Below, piece by piece: positions 18,217-25,478 of a DNA stretch of 51,914 nucleotides. A program made the translations under genes and the position numbers. The notes beneath the pieces are model-generated. The model did not search any database. It had not been told where the DNA came from and saw nothing but the letters and a program-made list of their open reading frames with translations. Source of the stretch: DAOTXL01 sp034434895 (GTDB taxonomy: Bacteria; Chloroflexota; Anaerolineae; JAAYZQ01); NCBI GenBank assembly GCA_034434895.1, contig DAOTYI010000043.1, positions 1-51,914 on the forward strand, given 5' to 3'. Each line of letters starts with the position of its first letter. Position 1 is the first letter of the stretch.

Positions 18217-19347
18217 TCAACACAGCAGGCAGGCCACCTGGTGGCCCGGGGCAACCGGGCGCAGGGGTGGGTCAATTTCCCGGCATTCGGCAATGGCCTG
18301 GGGACAACGGGGGTGGAAGCGGCAGCCGGGTGGGATGTCAACCGGGTTGGGAATTTCACCTTGCAGGATGGTGCGTGTGTGGCGGCGGCGCGGGTTGGGG
18401 ACAGGGATGACCGAGATGAGCGCCTGGGTGTAGGGGTGGCGCGGACGGGAGAGGAGGGCCGCTGTCGGCCCCAGCTCGACGATGCGACCCAGGTACATGA
18501 CCGCCATCCGCCTGGTGAAAAAGCCGGCCGTGGCCAGGTCGTGGGTGGTGTACAGGATGGTGATCCCGCGCTGCCGGCGCAGTTCATGCAGCAGGTTGAG
18601 GATGTCGGCGCGGATGGAAACGTCCAGCATCGAGACCGGCTCATCGGCAACCAACAGGTCCGGCTCCAGGACCAACGCCCCGGCGATGACCACCCGTTGT
18701 CGCTGCCCGCCCGACAGCTCGGCCGGGTAACGTTTCCAGAAATGGCCGGCGGGGACCAGGCCACAGGTCTCCAGGGCAGCCTGGACGCGGGCTTCAGTCT
18801 CGTCACGGCTGCGGGTCAGGCGGTGGATGGTCAGCGGTTCGGCCACGATATCGAAAACGGTCTGGCGCGGGTTGAGCGCCTCGTAAGGGTCCTGGAAGAC
18901 CATCTGCGCTCGCTGGCGCAGGCGCATGACTCGCTGGCGACGGCTCAAAGCAGCCAGAGGACCTTCGACCTCCAGCGAGGGTCCATGTCCCTGCGCCCAT
19001 TCGGCCACGTCATAGCCATCGAAACAGACGCGGCCCCGGCTGGGCCGTTGCAGGCCCAGCACATTCATGCCGACTGTTGTCTTGCCCGACCCCGATTCGC
19101 CCACCAGGGCCAGGATATCGCCCCGGTCCAGGGCAAAGCTCACCCCATCCACGGCGTGCACAATGCGGCGCGGCTGACGGCGCACTATGGCTGTCACCCC
19201 TCGCGGCAGGGGGAACTCCTTATGCAGGTCCTCGACCTGGAGGAGCGGAACCCCCTCCGCCTGCGGCCAGCCACACCCCATCCCAGGCCCGCCGGGCGGC
19301 GGTCCGGGAACAGGATTCAGGGCCGGAAGCGACGATGAGCTGGTCAT
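18217..19347 (-). CDS. Peptide ABC transporter ATPase (DppF/OppF-type)
   Basis: 376 residues. Walker A is GESGSGKTT, the ABC signature is LSGGQRQRVV and Walker B is LLVADEPVSMLD. The C-terminal oligopeptide-family extension has RFHPRCPQAIAEC, whose Cys in related ATPases ligate a metal centre. An unusual 25-residue Pro/Gly-rich N-terminus precedes the ABC domain. The reading frame is open farther upstream, but the ATG at 19347 overlaps the stop of the DppD-like gene (ATGA), which fixes the start. It energises the DppB/DppC-like permeases. Confidence 0.93.
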   Translation of the reverse strand: MTSSSSLPALNPVPGPPPGGPGMGCGWPQAEGVPLLQVEDLHKEFPLPRGVTAIVRRQPRRIVHAVDGVSFALDRGDILALVGESGSGKTTVGMNVLGLQRPSRGRVCFDGYDVAEWAQGHGPSLEVEGPLAALSRRQRVMRLRQRAQMVFQDPYEALNPRQTVFDIVAEPLTIHRLTRSRDETEARVQAALETCGLVPAGHFWKRYPAELSGGQRQRVVIAGALVLEPDLLVADEPVSMLDVSIRADILNLLHELRRQRGITILYTTHDLATAGFFTRRMAVMYLGRIVELGPTAALLSRPRHPYTQALISVIPVPNPRRRHTRTILQGEIPNPVDIPPGCRFHPRCPQAIAECREIDPPLRPVAPGHQVACLLC

Positions 19348-20312
19348 GGTTCCGCCTCGGCCTGGTAGCAGGACACCCAATGGCCGGATGCGATCTCGAT
19401 CGCCGGCGGCGGTGCAGCGGCACAGACCTGGAGGCGGCGGTGGCAACGCGGCTCGAACCGACAGCCGGGCGGCAGGGCATCCAGGCGGGGGGGATTGCCG
19501 GGAATGGAGGCCAGAGCTGTACCCGGCTCCTCCACATCGGGGAAGGCCTGCAACAGGCGTTGGGTGTAGGGATGGCGCGGGGTGTTGAAAATCGCATCGC
19601 TGCTGGCGTACTCGGCGACCACCCCGCCATACATGACCAGCACCTCATCGCAGCTTTCGGCCACAATGCCCAGGTCATGGGTCACCAGCACCAACGCCAG
19701 GCGCAGGTCGCGCTGCAAGCCTTCCAGCAACTCCAGGATTTGAGCCTGGATCATCACATCCAGTGCCGTCGTCGGTTCATCCGCAATCAGGATGCGGGGG
19801 TTGCAGGCCAGGGCCATGGCGATGACCGCTCGCTGGCGCATCCCGCCACTGTACTGGTGGGGATACTGCCGGCCCCGATGGGCAGGGATGCCGACCAGCT
19901 CCAGCAGTTCCCCGGCGCGTTGGCGGGCGGCCTGCACCGACCTGGCCAGGCCGTGCCATGTCAGCGCTTCGACGATCTGACTCTCAATGGTGCGCACCGG
20001 GTTCAGGGCATTCATCGCCCCCTGAAATACCATGGCGATCTGATGCCAGCGCACGCGGCGCATCTCGGCCTCGCTCAGGCGCAACAGGTCTCGCCCTTCG
20101 AACAGCACCTGGCCGCCGACGATGCGCCCTTCCTGGGGCAGAAGGCGCAGCAGAGCCATCATCACCGTCGTCTTGCCACAGCCGCTTTCACCCACCAGCC
20201 CCAGCGAGCGTCCCTCTGCCAGGTGAAAGCTCACTCCCTCTACAGCGTGCAGAGGCGTGCCCCTGTCTGTCAGATAATCCACCGCCAGGTCCCGAACTTC
20301 TAACAGCGCCAA
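19344..20312 (-). CDS. Peptide ABC transporter ATPase (DppD/OppD-type)
   Basis: 322 residues. Walker A is GESGCGKTTV, the signature is YSGGMRQRAV and Walker B is ILIADEPTTALD. The C-terminal segment RFEPRCHRRLQVC resembles the OppD-type cysteine motif. The start is TTG at 20312, with a GGAGAT site about 10 nt before it. It is the partner of the following ATPase in a heterodimeric ATP-binding unit and overlaps that gene by 4 bp. Confidence 0.93.
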   Translation of the reverse strand: MALLEVRDLAVDYLTDRGTPLHAVEGVSFHLAEGRSLGLVGESGCGKTTVMMALLRLLPQEGRIVGGQVLFEGRDLLRLSEAEMRRVRWHQIAMVFQGAMNALNPVRTIESQIVEALTWHGLARSVQAARQRAGELLELVGIPAHRGRQYPHQYSGGMRQRAVIAMALACNPRILIADEPTTALDVMIQAQILELLEGLQRDLRLALVLVTHDLGIVAESCDEVLVMYGGVVAEYASSDAIFNTPRHPYTQRLLQAFPDVEEPGTALASIPGNPPRLDALPPGCRFEPRCHRRLQVCAAAPPPAIEIASGHWVSCYQAEAEP

Positions 20313-20329
20313 GCCCTGATCTCCAATCT

Positions 20330-21217
20330 CTACCCGCTGTTCTGGATATTGACCATCCGCCGCGCATCAAACAGGTGATGGCTGCGCAGCCGGGGATTGA
20401 CGATCTGGTCCAGGGTATTGCCGATGAGGATCAACGACAGGCTGACCCAGACAATGGCAAAGCCGGGCGGCAGCAGAAACCACCACGCCTGAGCGCTGAT
20501 CGCCCGCTCGAAGGCAAAGTTGAGCATTGTGCCCCAACTGATCAGCGTCGGATCGCCCAGGCCCAGAAAAGCCAGCGACGACTCTTCCAGGATGGCCACC
20601 GAGATGTCAAGCACGGCCTGGGCGATGACCAGGGGCAACACCTGGGGAAAGATGTGATGCCAGATAATGTGCATATGGCTGGCGCCGATGGCCCTCGCCC
20701 GGAGCACATATTGCCGCTCCCTGACCGTCAGCACCTGCGAGCGCACCAGCCGGGCGGTATAGGTCCAGCCCAGCAGGCCGATGACCAGGATGATGTTCAG
20801 CAGGCCACGGCCCATCACGGCGATGATGACCAGCATCAGCGGCAGGTCGGGGATGACCATGAGGAAATCCACGACACGCATCAGGGCATTGCCGACCCGC
20901 CCGCCGAAATAGCCGGCCACCAACCCCACCGTCGTGCCGATGATCATAGACATAAACGAGGCGGTAAAGCCGACGATCAGCGACACCCGCGCGCCGTAGA
21001 GGAGCTGGCTGAGCACATCCCGGCCGGCGTCATCGCGGCCCAGCAGGTGTTGGGCGTCGGGTGGGGCCAGAATGTCGGCCGGGGTGACCTGGAGGCGCGC
21101 CTGGGGGTCGTAAGGGGCCAGCTCCGGGGCCAGGAGGGCGACACACACCACTACCAGGAGCATTCCTGTGCCGATAACGCCCATCGGATTGCGCACAAAC
21201 TTGCTGATGGCTGCCAT
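20330..21217 (-). CDS. Peptide ABC transporter permease (DppC-type)
   Basis: 295 residues with one N-terminal helix, a short extracytoplasmic segment (HLLGRDDAGRDVLSQLLYGAR, typical of DppC/OppC) and five further helices. The EAA-type cytoplasmic loop is near RARAIGASHMHIIWHHIFPQ. It forms the translocation pore with the DppB-type subunit encoded 15 bp upstream. The ATG is at 21217. Confidence 0.94.
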   Translation of the reverse strand: MAAISKFVRNPMGVIGTGMLLVVVCVALLAPELAPYDPQARLQVTPADILAPPDAQHLLGRDDAGRDVLSQLLYGARVSLIVGFTASFMSMIIGTTVGLVAGYFGGRVGNALMRVVDFLMVIPDLPLMLVIIAVMGRGLLNIILVIGLLGWTYTARLVRSQVLTVRERQYVLRARAIGASHMHIIWHHIFPQVLPLVIAQAVLDISVAILEESSLAFLGLGDPTLISWGTMLNFAFERAISAQAWWFLLPPGFAIVWVSLSLILIGNTLDQIVNPRLRSHHLFDARRMVNIQNSG

Positions 21218-21231
21218 CGTGTCCCTGGTGT

Positions 21232-22245
21232 CTATTCCGCTTTGACGCGCGGGTCGAGAAGGGTATAGAGCAGGTCGGCCAGCAGGTTGGCCAGGATGAC
21301 GCTCACGGCCAGGAGCAGAAAAGTTCCCTGCAACACCGGGTAGTCCCGCTTTTGCACCGCCTCGTACATCAATCGGCCCAGGCCCGGCCAGGAAAAGACC
21401 GTCTCCACCTGGATCGCCCCCCCGACCGTGTAGCCAAAGGTCAGGGCGATCAGGGTCACCATCGGCAGCATTGCATTCTTGAGAGCGTGGTCGCGCAGGA
21501 TGCGGAGGGTGCTCAACCCCTTCGCCCTGGCCGTGAGGATGTAATCTTCGGCCAGGACCTCCATGACGCCGCTGCGCATGATGAGGAGATATTCGCTGGT
21601 GTAGACGATGGCCATGGTGAGGGTGGGCAGGATGAGATGCCGCCCCACGTCGAGCCAGTACTTCAGCCCATCTTCAGGCTTCAGGCCCGGCGTGGCCATC
21701 CCCCCAACGGGCAAGTGGCCACGGGCCAGGATAAGCAGAATGATGCCCAGGAAGAAGGTTGGTAACGCCCAGGTAAAGAGTGCCCCCAGCAGGATGCCCG
21801 TATCCAGCCGGCTGCCGCGCCGCCAGGCCGCTACCAGCCCCAGGGCCATCCCTAGAAAGATGGCCAGCAGATCGCCGCCGGTGACCAGCACCACGGTGCG
21901 CCACACCCGTTCCTTCAGCAGGTCAGACACGTCCCGCCGGGTGGCAAACGAGATGCCCAGCTCGCCCCGCAGCAGGTTGCGCAGATAGGCGGTGAACTGG
22001 GTGTCGAAGGCGCCCACCAGATCGCCCTGCCGCAATCGCTCGCCGTTGAACCAGATCGGCTTGTCCAGGCCGAAGGCGGTCTGGATCCGCTCCTGGGCCT
22101 GGCGGGTCATGCGCGGGCTGTGGATGATCAGCCTGACCGGGTCGCCAGGCAGGATGCGAAAGAGGAAAAAGTTGAACACGACGACCGCCAGCAGGGTCAT
22201 CGCGGCGAAGGAGATCTTGCGCAGAAGGTAGTTGCCCTGTTTCAT
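21232..22245 (-). CDS. Peptide ABC transporter permease (DppB-type)
   Basis: 337 residues with six helices and the DppB/OppB pattern: N-terminal RILPGDPVRLI, then the extracytoplasmic region, and the EAA loop TARAKGLSTLRILRDHALKN. The ATG at 22245 follows AGGTCAGGG. It is spaced 16 bp from the substrate-binding protein gene and 15 bp from the next permease, so a single transcript is expected. Confidence 0.94.
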   Translation of the reverse strand: MKQGNYLLRKISFAAMTLLAVVVFNFFLFRILPGDPVRLIIHSPRMTRQAQERIQTAFGLDKPIWFNGERLRQGDLVGAFDTQFTAYLRNLLRGELGISFATRRDVSDLLKERVWRTVVLVTGGDLLAIFLGMALGLVAAWRRGSRLDTGILLGALFTWALPTFFLGIILLILARGHLPVGGMATPGLKPEDGLKYWLDVGRHLILPTLTMAIVYTSEYLLIMRSGVMEVLAEDYILTARAKGLSTLRILRDHALKNAMLPMVTLIALTFGYTVGGAIQVETVFSWPGLGRLMYEAVQKRDYPVLQGTFLLLAVSVILANLLADLLYTLLDPRVKAE

Positions 22246-22261
22246 CCCTGACCTGGTGGGC

Positions 22262-23947
22262 CTATGGCACCGGTCTGGCTGTCAGCAGGGCCGACTTCCA
22301 CAGGATGTCACCCGGCTCCAGGCCAAAACCGGTGAAGCGGTCGCGGCGGTAGGCCTGCACCGTCTTGGCGTAGGTCAGGACAATGTAGGGCCGGTCGTTG
22401 AACAGCTTTTCCTGCATCTGCCAGATAAGCCGACGGCGTGCTTCCCGGTCCACAGTGACAGCCTGTTGCCGGTACATCGCCTCGAACTCTTGATCGCAAT
22501 AGCCGCTGTCGTTCCAGCCTCCCTCCTCCCGCTGGTCGCAGGTAAAGATCAACATTGCAAAATCGGGGTCGGGGTCCAGCCCCCAGCCCCAATAGATCAG
22601 GTCAAAATCATAGGCGGGGTAGAGGCCGATGAGGCTGTCTTCGTCCATCGGCTGGGGCGGGGCCGAGATGCCGATCTGGGCCAGACCGTTGGAGATGATC
22701 TCCAGGATGCGCACCGGCGTGGCTTCGTCGTTGCCATAGAGGCGGTATTCCAGCGGCCTGCCCTCCCTGTCCTCGCGGATGCCGTCGCCGTCGCTATCTT
22801 TGTAACCGGCCTCTTCCAGAATCCGGGCCCCCTCTTTTGGGTCGAAGGGGATGTCCTGCACGTCGCTGTTGTGCCAGTCGCCCATCGAGGTAGGGACGAT
22901 CACGCTGGCCGGCTCGGCGTAGCCCAGGTAGGCGACATTGACGATCTGCTGCTTGTCAATGGCGTAGGCGATGGCCAGACGCACCGCCGGGTCGTTGAGG
23001 CTGGCCGGCTGCGTGCCATTCTCATGAGAATTGAGGATCAGCTCGTCAATGGAGGTAGAGTCCATGATCGGCACTTCGATATTCTTCTCCGCCTGCAAGG
23101 TGGCGATGGCGGTGTTGGGGATGGCATCGCCAGCAGCAACATCAATCTCGCCGGCGATCAGCGCCTGAACGACCGCATCCTCGGTCGCATATTCGCGCCA
23201 GATGATGCGGTCAATGGCCGGGGCTCCTCGCCAATAATCAGGATTGGCTTCCAGGATCAGGTACTCCCCTTCGACCCAGTCGGTCAGCCGGTAGGGTCCG
23301 GTGCCGATGCCCGCTTTCAGATCTTCAAACTCCAGGATCTGGTCTGGGGTCATGCCCTCCCACACACTGCGGGGCAGGATCCAGACATACATCAGCAGGT
23401 ATTCCATATTGCCGACCGGCTCTGACAGGGTGACCTGGAGTGTGGTCGGGTCCAGGGCAACGATCTCGGCAAAATTTTTCAGGTAGAAGGCAAAAGTTTC
23501 AATCTGGTTCTCGATGGTCCAATTGAGGCTCCAGGCTATATCCTCGGCGGTGCAGGGGGTGCCGTCATGGAACCTGACGCCCGGACGGATTTTGAAGGTC
23601 CACACCAGGCCGTCGTCAGAAACCGTCCAGCTCTCGGCCAGGCCAGGGATAAAATGGGCAATGCCGGCCTCCTCCACCAGCGTATCATAGATCAGGTAGC
23701 GCAGGGTGTAGTTATACCAGCCGATGGCCGGGTTCACCGTATCCCAGATATAGGTCGTGCCCACACGCAAGGTCACAGGCTCTTTTGTCGCAGACGCAGG
23801 CTGAGGAGTCAGGGTCGGCTCCGGCCCTTGCGTTGGCTCCGGTGCCTGGGTCGGTTCGGAGGCGGGTCCACAGCCCGTCAGCCCGGCCCCCAGCAGGGCC
23901 AGGATGCTCAGAGTTGCCAGAAGATGCCACACTCTGTTTCTCACCAT
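22262..23947 (-). CDS. Peptide ABC transporter substrate-binding lipoprotein (SBP_bac_5)
   Basis: 561 residues. A lipoprotein signal peptide ends at the lipobox LTGC, so Cys at about residue 27 would be acylated and the protein anchored outside the membrane. A Pro/Thr/Glu-rich spacer of about 30 residues follows, then the family 5 fold with RFHDGTPCTAEDIAWSL and later DDGRPLEY-like regions. It should capture oligopeptides (possibly other ligands of this family such as nickel or glycosides) for the downstream transporter. The frame is open about 120 bp upstream, but the ATG at 23947 carries AAGGAGGGG and gives the signal peptide directly. It is the first gene of the operon. Confidence 0.93.
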   Translation of the reverse strand: MVRNRVWHLLATLSILALLGAGLTGCGPASEPTQAPEPTQGPEPTLTPQPASATKEPVTLRVGTTYIWDTVNPAIGWYNYTLRYLIYDTLVEEAGIAHFIPGLAESWTVSDDGLVWTFKIRPGVRFHDGTPCTAEDIAWSLNWTIENQIETFAFYLKNFAEIVALDPTTLQVTLSEPVGNMEYLLMYVWILPRSVWEGMTPDQILEFEDLKAGIGTGPYRLTDWVEGEYLILEANPDYWRGAPAIDRIIWREYATEDAVVQALIAGEIDVAAGDAIPNTAIATLQAEKNIEVPIMDSTSIDELILNSHENGTQPASLNDPAVRLAIAYAIDKQQIVNVAYLGYAEPASVIVPTSMGDWHNSDVQDIPFDPKEGARILEEAGYKDSDGDGIREDREGRPLEYRLYGNDEATPVRILEIISNGLAQIGISAPPQPMDEDSLIGLYPAYDFDLIYWGWGLDPDPDFAMLIFTCDQREEGGWNDSGYCDQEFEAMYRQQAVTVDREARRRLIWQMQEKLFNDRPYIVLTYAKTVQAYRRDRFTGFGLEPGDILWKSALLTARPVP

Positions 23948-24041
23948 CCCCTCCTTTTGTGTGAGCGCAAGGCCACCGGCCCCCGGCGGAAGCAGGGCCC
24001 CTGGCCCCTCACGATCGCCTGGGGCGCTACCGCCCACAAGC

Positions 24042-24070
24042 ATTTTAACACACAACCCCCTGCCGCGCAA
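24042..24070 (-). promoter_or_regulatory. Candidate promoter for the peptide operon
   Basis: Minus strand TTGCGC (24065-24070), a 17-bp spacer and TAAAAT (24042-24047). It lies about 95 bp upstream of the SBP start. The -35 box is weak, so this is tentative. Confidence 0.4.
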
Positions 24071-24470
24071 ACAAGACCTGCCAGGGGTTTTCGAAGCAGA
24101 ACATGGGCGTGGGGCACCGCCATCGCTCGGCGGGGGTCTGTGACCAATGGCATCAAGCTAAGGCGCAGGCGATTGGAAATCGCACCGGTAGGGACAGAGC
24201 GCCGCTCCGCCCCTGGCCCTCAACTTTGGCTTTTTGCCCGTGGCCCCTTGCATGGGCCCCTGACGGCTTCCACGGCCCCAAAAAGAAGATTATTTTTAAA
24301 ATTTTCTTTTTGTTCTTTTGGACTCGCCGGAGGCGGGTTTTGGAGATTTTCCCGCCCCACTCTGAAAAAGGCCAAACTCCAGGGAGGCGTCCACCGGCGT
24401 GGACGCCTGGCCGCAGGCCCCTGAGGGGTGACTTGAGTCGCTTACCTTGATGCGTATGGGGTTGGGGGAT
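24071..24470. other. Non-coding 400-bp interval with an AT-rich hairpin
   Basis: I see no credible gene here. A short GACCTGCCAGGGG palindrome is near 24076. At 24280-24311 there is a strikingly AT-rich inverted repeat (AAAAAGAAGAT paired with ATTTTCTTTTT), flanked at 24320-24360 by a GGCGGG/CCCGCC inverted pair. The AT content is far from the surrounding GC-rich DNA. It might be an orphan terminator or a fragment of foreign DNA. Confidence 0.45.
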
Positions 24471-24472
24471 AA

Positions 24473-24595
24473 GGTGAGGTCGAATCGAACGTTGTCGAGA
24501 TAGCCACTGAGGTCATTGCGGCTATCAAAGCCTTTCGCCGTGGTCGTTCCCTCGGCTTTCCCCTCAAGGATTTGATTGACGAAGGACGACCATGA
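24473..24595 (+). pseudogene. Antitoxin remnant (VapB-like, start lost)
   Basis: An open frame of 40 codons preceded by an in-frame TAA (24470) and without any start codon. It encodes VVEIATEVIAAIKAFRRGRS and ends LIDEGRP. Short Ala/Ile-rich helices and this C-terminal EGRP ending resemble small antitoxins that precede PIN toxins. Its TGA overlaps an ATG (24592) that opens a PIN-like N-terminus, the usual coupling in such pairs. The 5' end is missing. The family assignment is an inference. Confidence 0.5.
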
Positions 24596-24627
24596 GCGCG
24601 CTGTTCGTGCTGGATGCCTCTATTCTC
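24592..24627 (+). pseudogene. PIN-domain toxin remnant, truncated after 12 codons
   Basis: The frame reads MSALFVLDASIL, which matches the N-terminus of VapC-like PIN ribonucleases, including the first metal-binding Asp (FVLDAS). From 24628 the sequence changes into the CGCAGAGACGCAGAGAACGC intergenic repeat followed by the 22-bp palindrome, and the rest of the toxin is absent. Translation would run on meaninglessly to a TGA at 24732. It is a broken toxin gene with the breakpoint exactly at a repeat boundary. Confidence 0.55.
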
Positions 24628-24660
24628 ACCGCAGAGACGCAGAGAACGCCGAGGAATTAT

Positions 24661-24690
24661 AGTAGGGCAACTGCTCGCAGTTGCCCTACT
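24661..24690. repeat. 22-bp palindrome, copy 2 (extended to 30 bp)
   Basis: A perfect inverted repeat with 14-bp arms around a TC centre. The core arm is GGGCAACTGC, extended outward by AGTA. Its right edge supplies the TAG stop (24686-24688) of the DJ-1-like gene, the same arrangement as copy 1. Confidence 0.85.
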
Positions 24691-25174
24691 GTAAAGGAGG
24701 CGGTAAAAGGCTCCCCCTGCCTTCCAACAACGCCACCAGTCTGACCACCGCATCTTCAACCTTTCCCATCTCTGGCCCCCCGATCGCCCCCTCTTCCCTT
24801 TCTTCGGCAGACCCCTGGCACACCCCGGCGCTGCGCAGAACTGCGTCGGCCGCCCCCAGGGCCAACAGGTAGCCCCCTTCCCCTGCCACCTGGCGCAGCA
24901 GGGTGTAGACCCGTGGCTCGGCGCTGAGCTGGCGGGCCGCCTGCACTCCGCCCGGCAACACCACCGCCCGCGGCCGCTCCCCCTCCATTTCGCTGAGGGT
25001 CGCGTCCGGCGTCACCAACAGGCCATACGCCCCCCGGATCGGCCCGGCCATCAGGCCAACCACGATCACCGGCAGGCCTGCCCGCCGCAACAGGCAGGTC
25101 ACCACCGCCAGGTCGGTCTCCTCAAAGCCGGGAGCCAACAGCACAAACACCTGACCTTTCCTCGCCCTGTGCAT
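24686..25174 (-). CDS. DJ-1/PfpI-like protein without the nucleophilic cysteine
   Basis: 162 residues. The N-terminus (VFVLLAPGFEETDLA) and central VVLPGG are typical of the DJ-1/PfpI fold, including the conserved Glu of GFEE. The elbow that normally carries the reactive Cys (AIC-A-P type) reads LLALGAADAVL, with Gly107 in its place. The following segment is shortened and acidic (GSAEEREEG), lacking the expected His. Protease, glyoxalase or deglycase activity is thus unlikely. It may be a structural or regulatory relic. The ATG at 25174 follows a GAGGTTGGGGG stretch, a weak site. The stop lies in the palindrome. A hairpin plus T-run lies just upstream in the leader. Confidence 0.7.
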   Translation of the reverse strand: MHRARKGQVFVLLAPGFEETDLAVVTCLLRRAGLPVIVVGLMAGPIRGAYGLLVTPDATLSEMEGERPRAVVLPGGVQAARQLSAEPRVYTLLRQVAGEGGYLLALGAADAVLRSAGVCQGSAEEREEGAIGGPEMGKVEDAVVRLVALLEGRGSLLPPPLQ

Positions 25175-25192
25175 CCCCCAACCTCAGCACAC

Positions 25193-25245
25193 AAAAAATG
25201 ACCCTGTCTCCCCTGAATGCCTGCGGTCCAAAAGGGGAGACAGGG
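25193..25245 (-). terminator. Rho-independent terminator in the DJ-1 gene leader
   Basis: On the minus strand a perfect 13-bp stem (25233-25245 with 25202-25214, arm CCCTGTCTCCCCT) with an 18-nt loop is followed by TCATTTTTT. It ends about 20 nt before the DJ-1-like start codon. No minus-strand gene lies upstream in the next several kb, so it would terminate only this gene's own leader transcript. A TGG-TATACT extended -10 (25318-25323) could start that transcript. Confidence 0.6.
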
Positions 25246-25392
25246 CCGGGGGGAAAGGGTGCTCCGCCCGTTGGACCTTTCAGGTCTCAGAGCACAAAGG
25301 AGTCCACCGCCTCTTTCAGTATACCACCAAATCATCTGCCTGCATCTGCCACTTTCCGCCAAACCCCGCCGATTTCCGCCGCAGTGAATGGA

Positions 25393-25414
25393 GGGCAACT
25401 GCTCGCAGTTGCCC
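25393..25414. repeat. 22-bp palindrome, copy 3
   Basis: A perfect GGGCAACTGC inverted repeat with a TC centre. It sits 16 bp upstream of the -35 box of the STAND gene and is therefore not a terminator there. No stop codon is involved in this copy. Confidence 0.85.
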
Positions 25415-25430
25415 GACGGCCAGGAGGGGC

Positions 25431-25459
25431 TTGACAGCCCTCCCAAGATGCCATATAAT
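25431..25459 (+). promoter_or_regulatory. Consensus sigma70 promoter of the STAND gene
   Basis: TTGACA (25431-25436), a 17-bp spacer and TATAAT (25454-25459), both perfect. The ATG at 25479 lies about 13 nt past the expected transcription start, so the leader is very short. If the ATG at 25497 is used, the G-rich run before it could serve as the binding site. Confidence 0.85.
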
Positions 25460-25478
25460 GGCGACGGATGGATGACCG

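Noticed and set aside
24103..24450. 115-codon plus-strand open frame between the SBP gene and the antitoxin remnant
   Set aside because: It has no ribosome site and crosses the AT-rich hairpin. Its composition is arginine/proline-rich low complexity with a lysine/phenylalanine patch from the hairpin, and no family resemblance is apparent.
25202..25320. Glycine- or TPP-type riboswitch before the STAND or DJ-1-like gene
   Set aside because: Short stretches (for example CTCAGAG or CTGAGACC) look similar by eye, but the conserved cores are not present in the right order on either strand.
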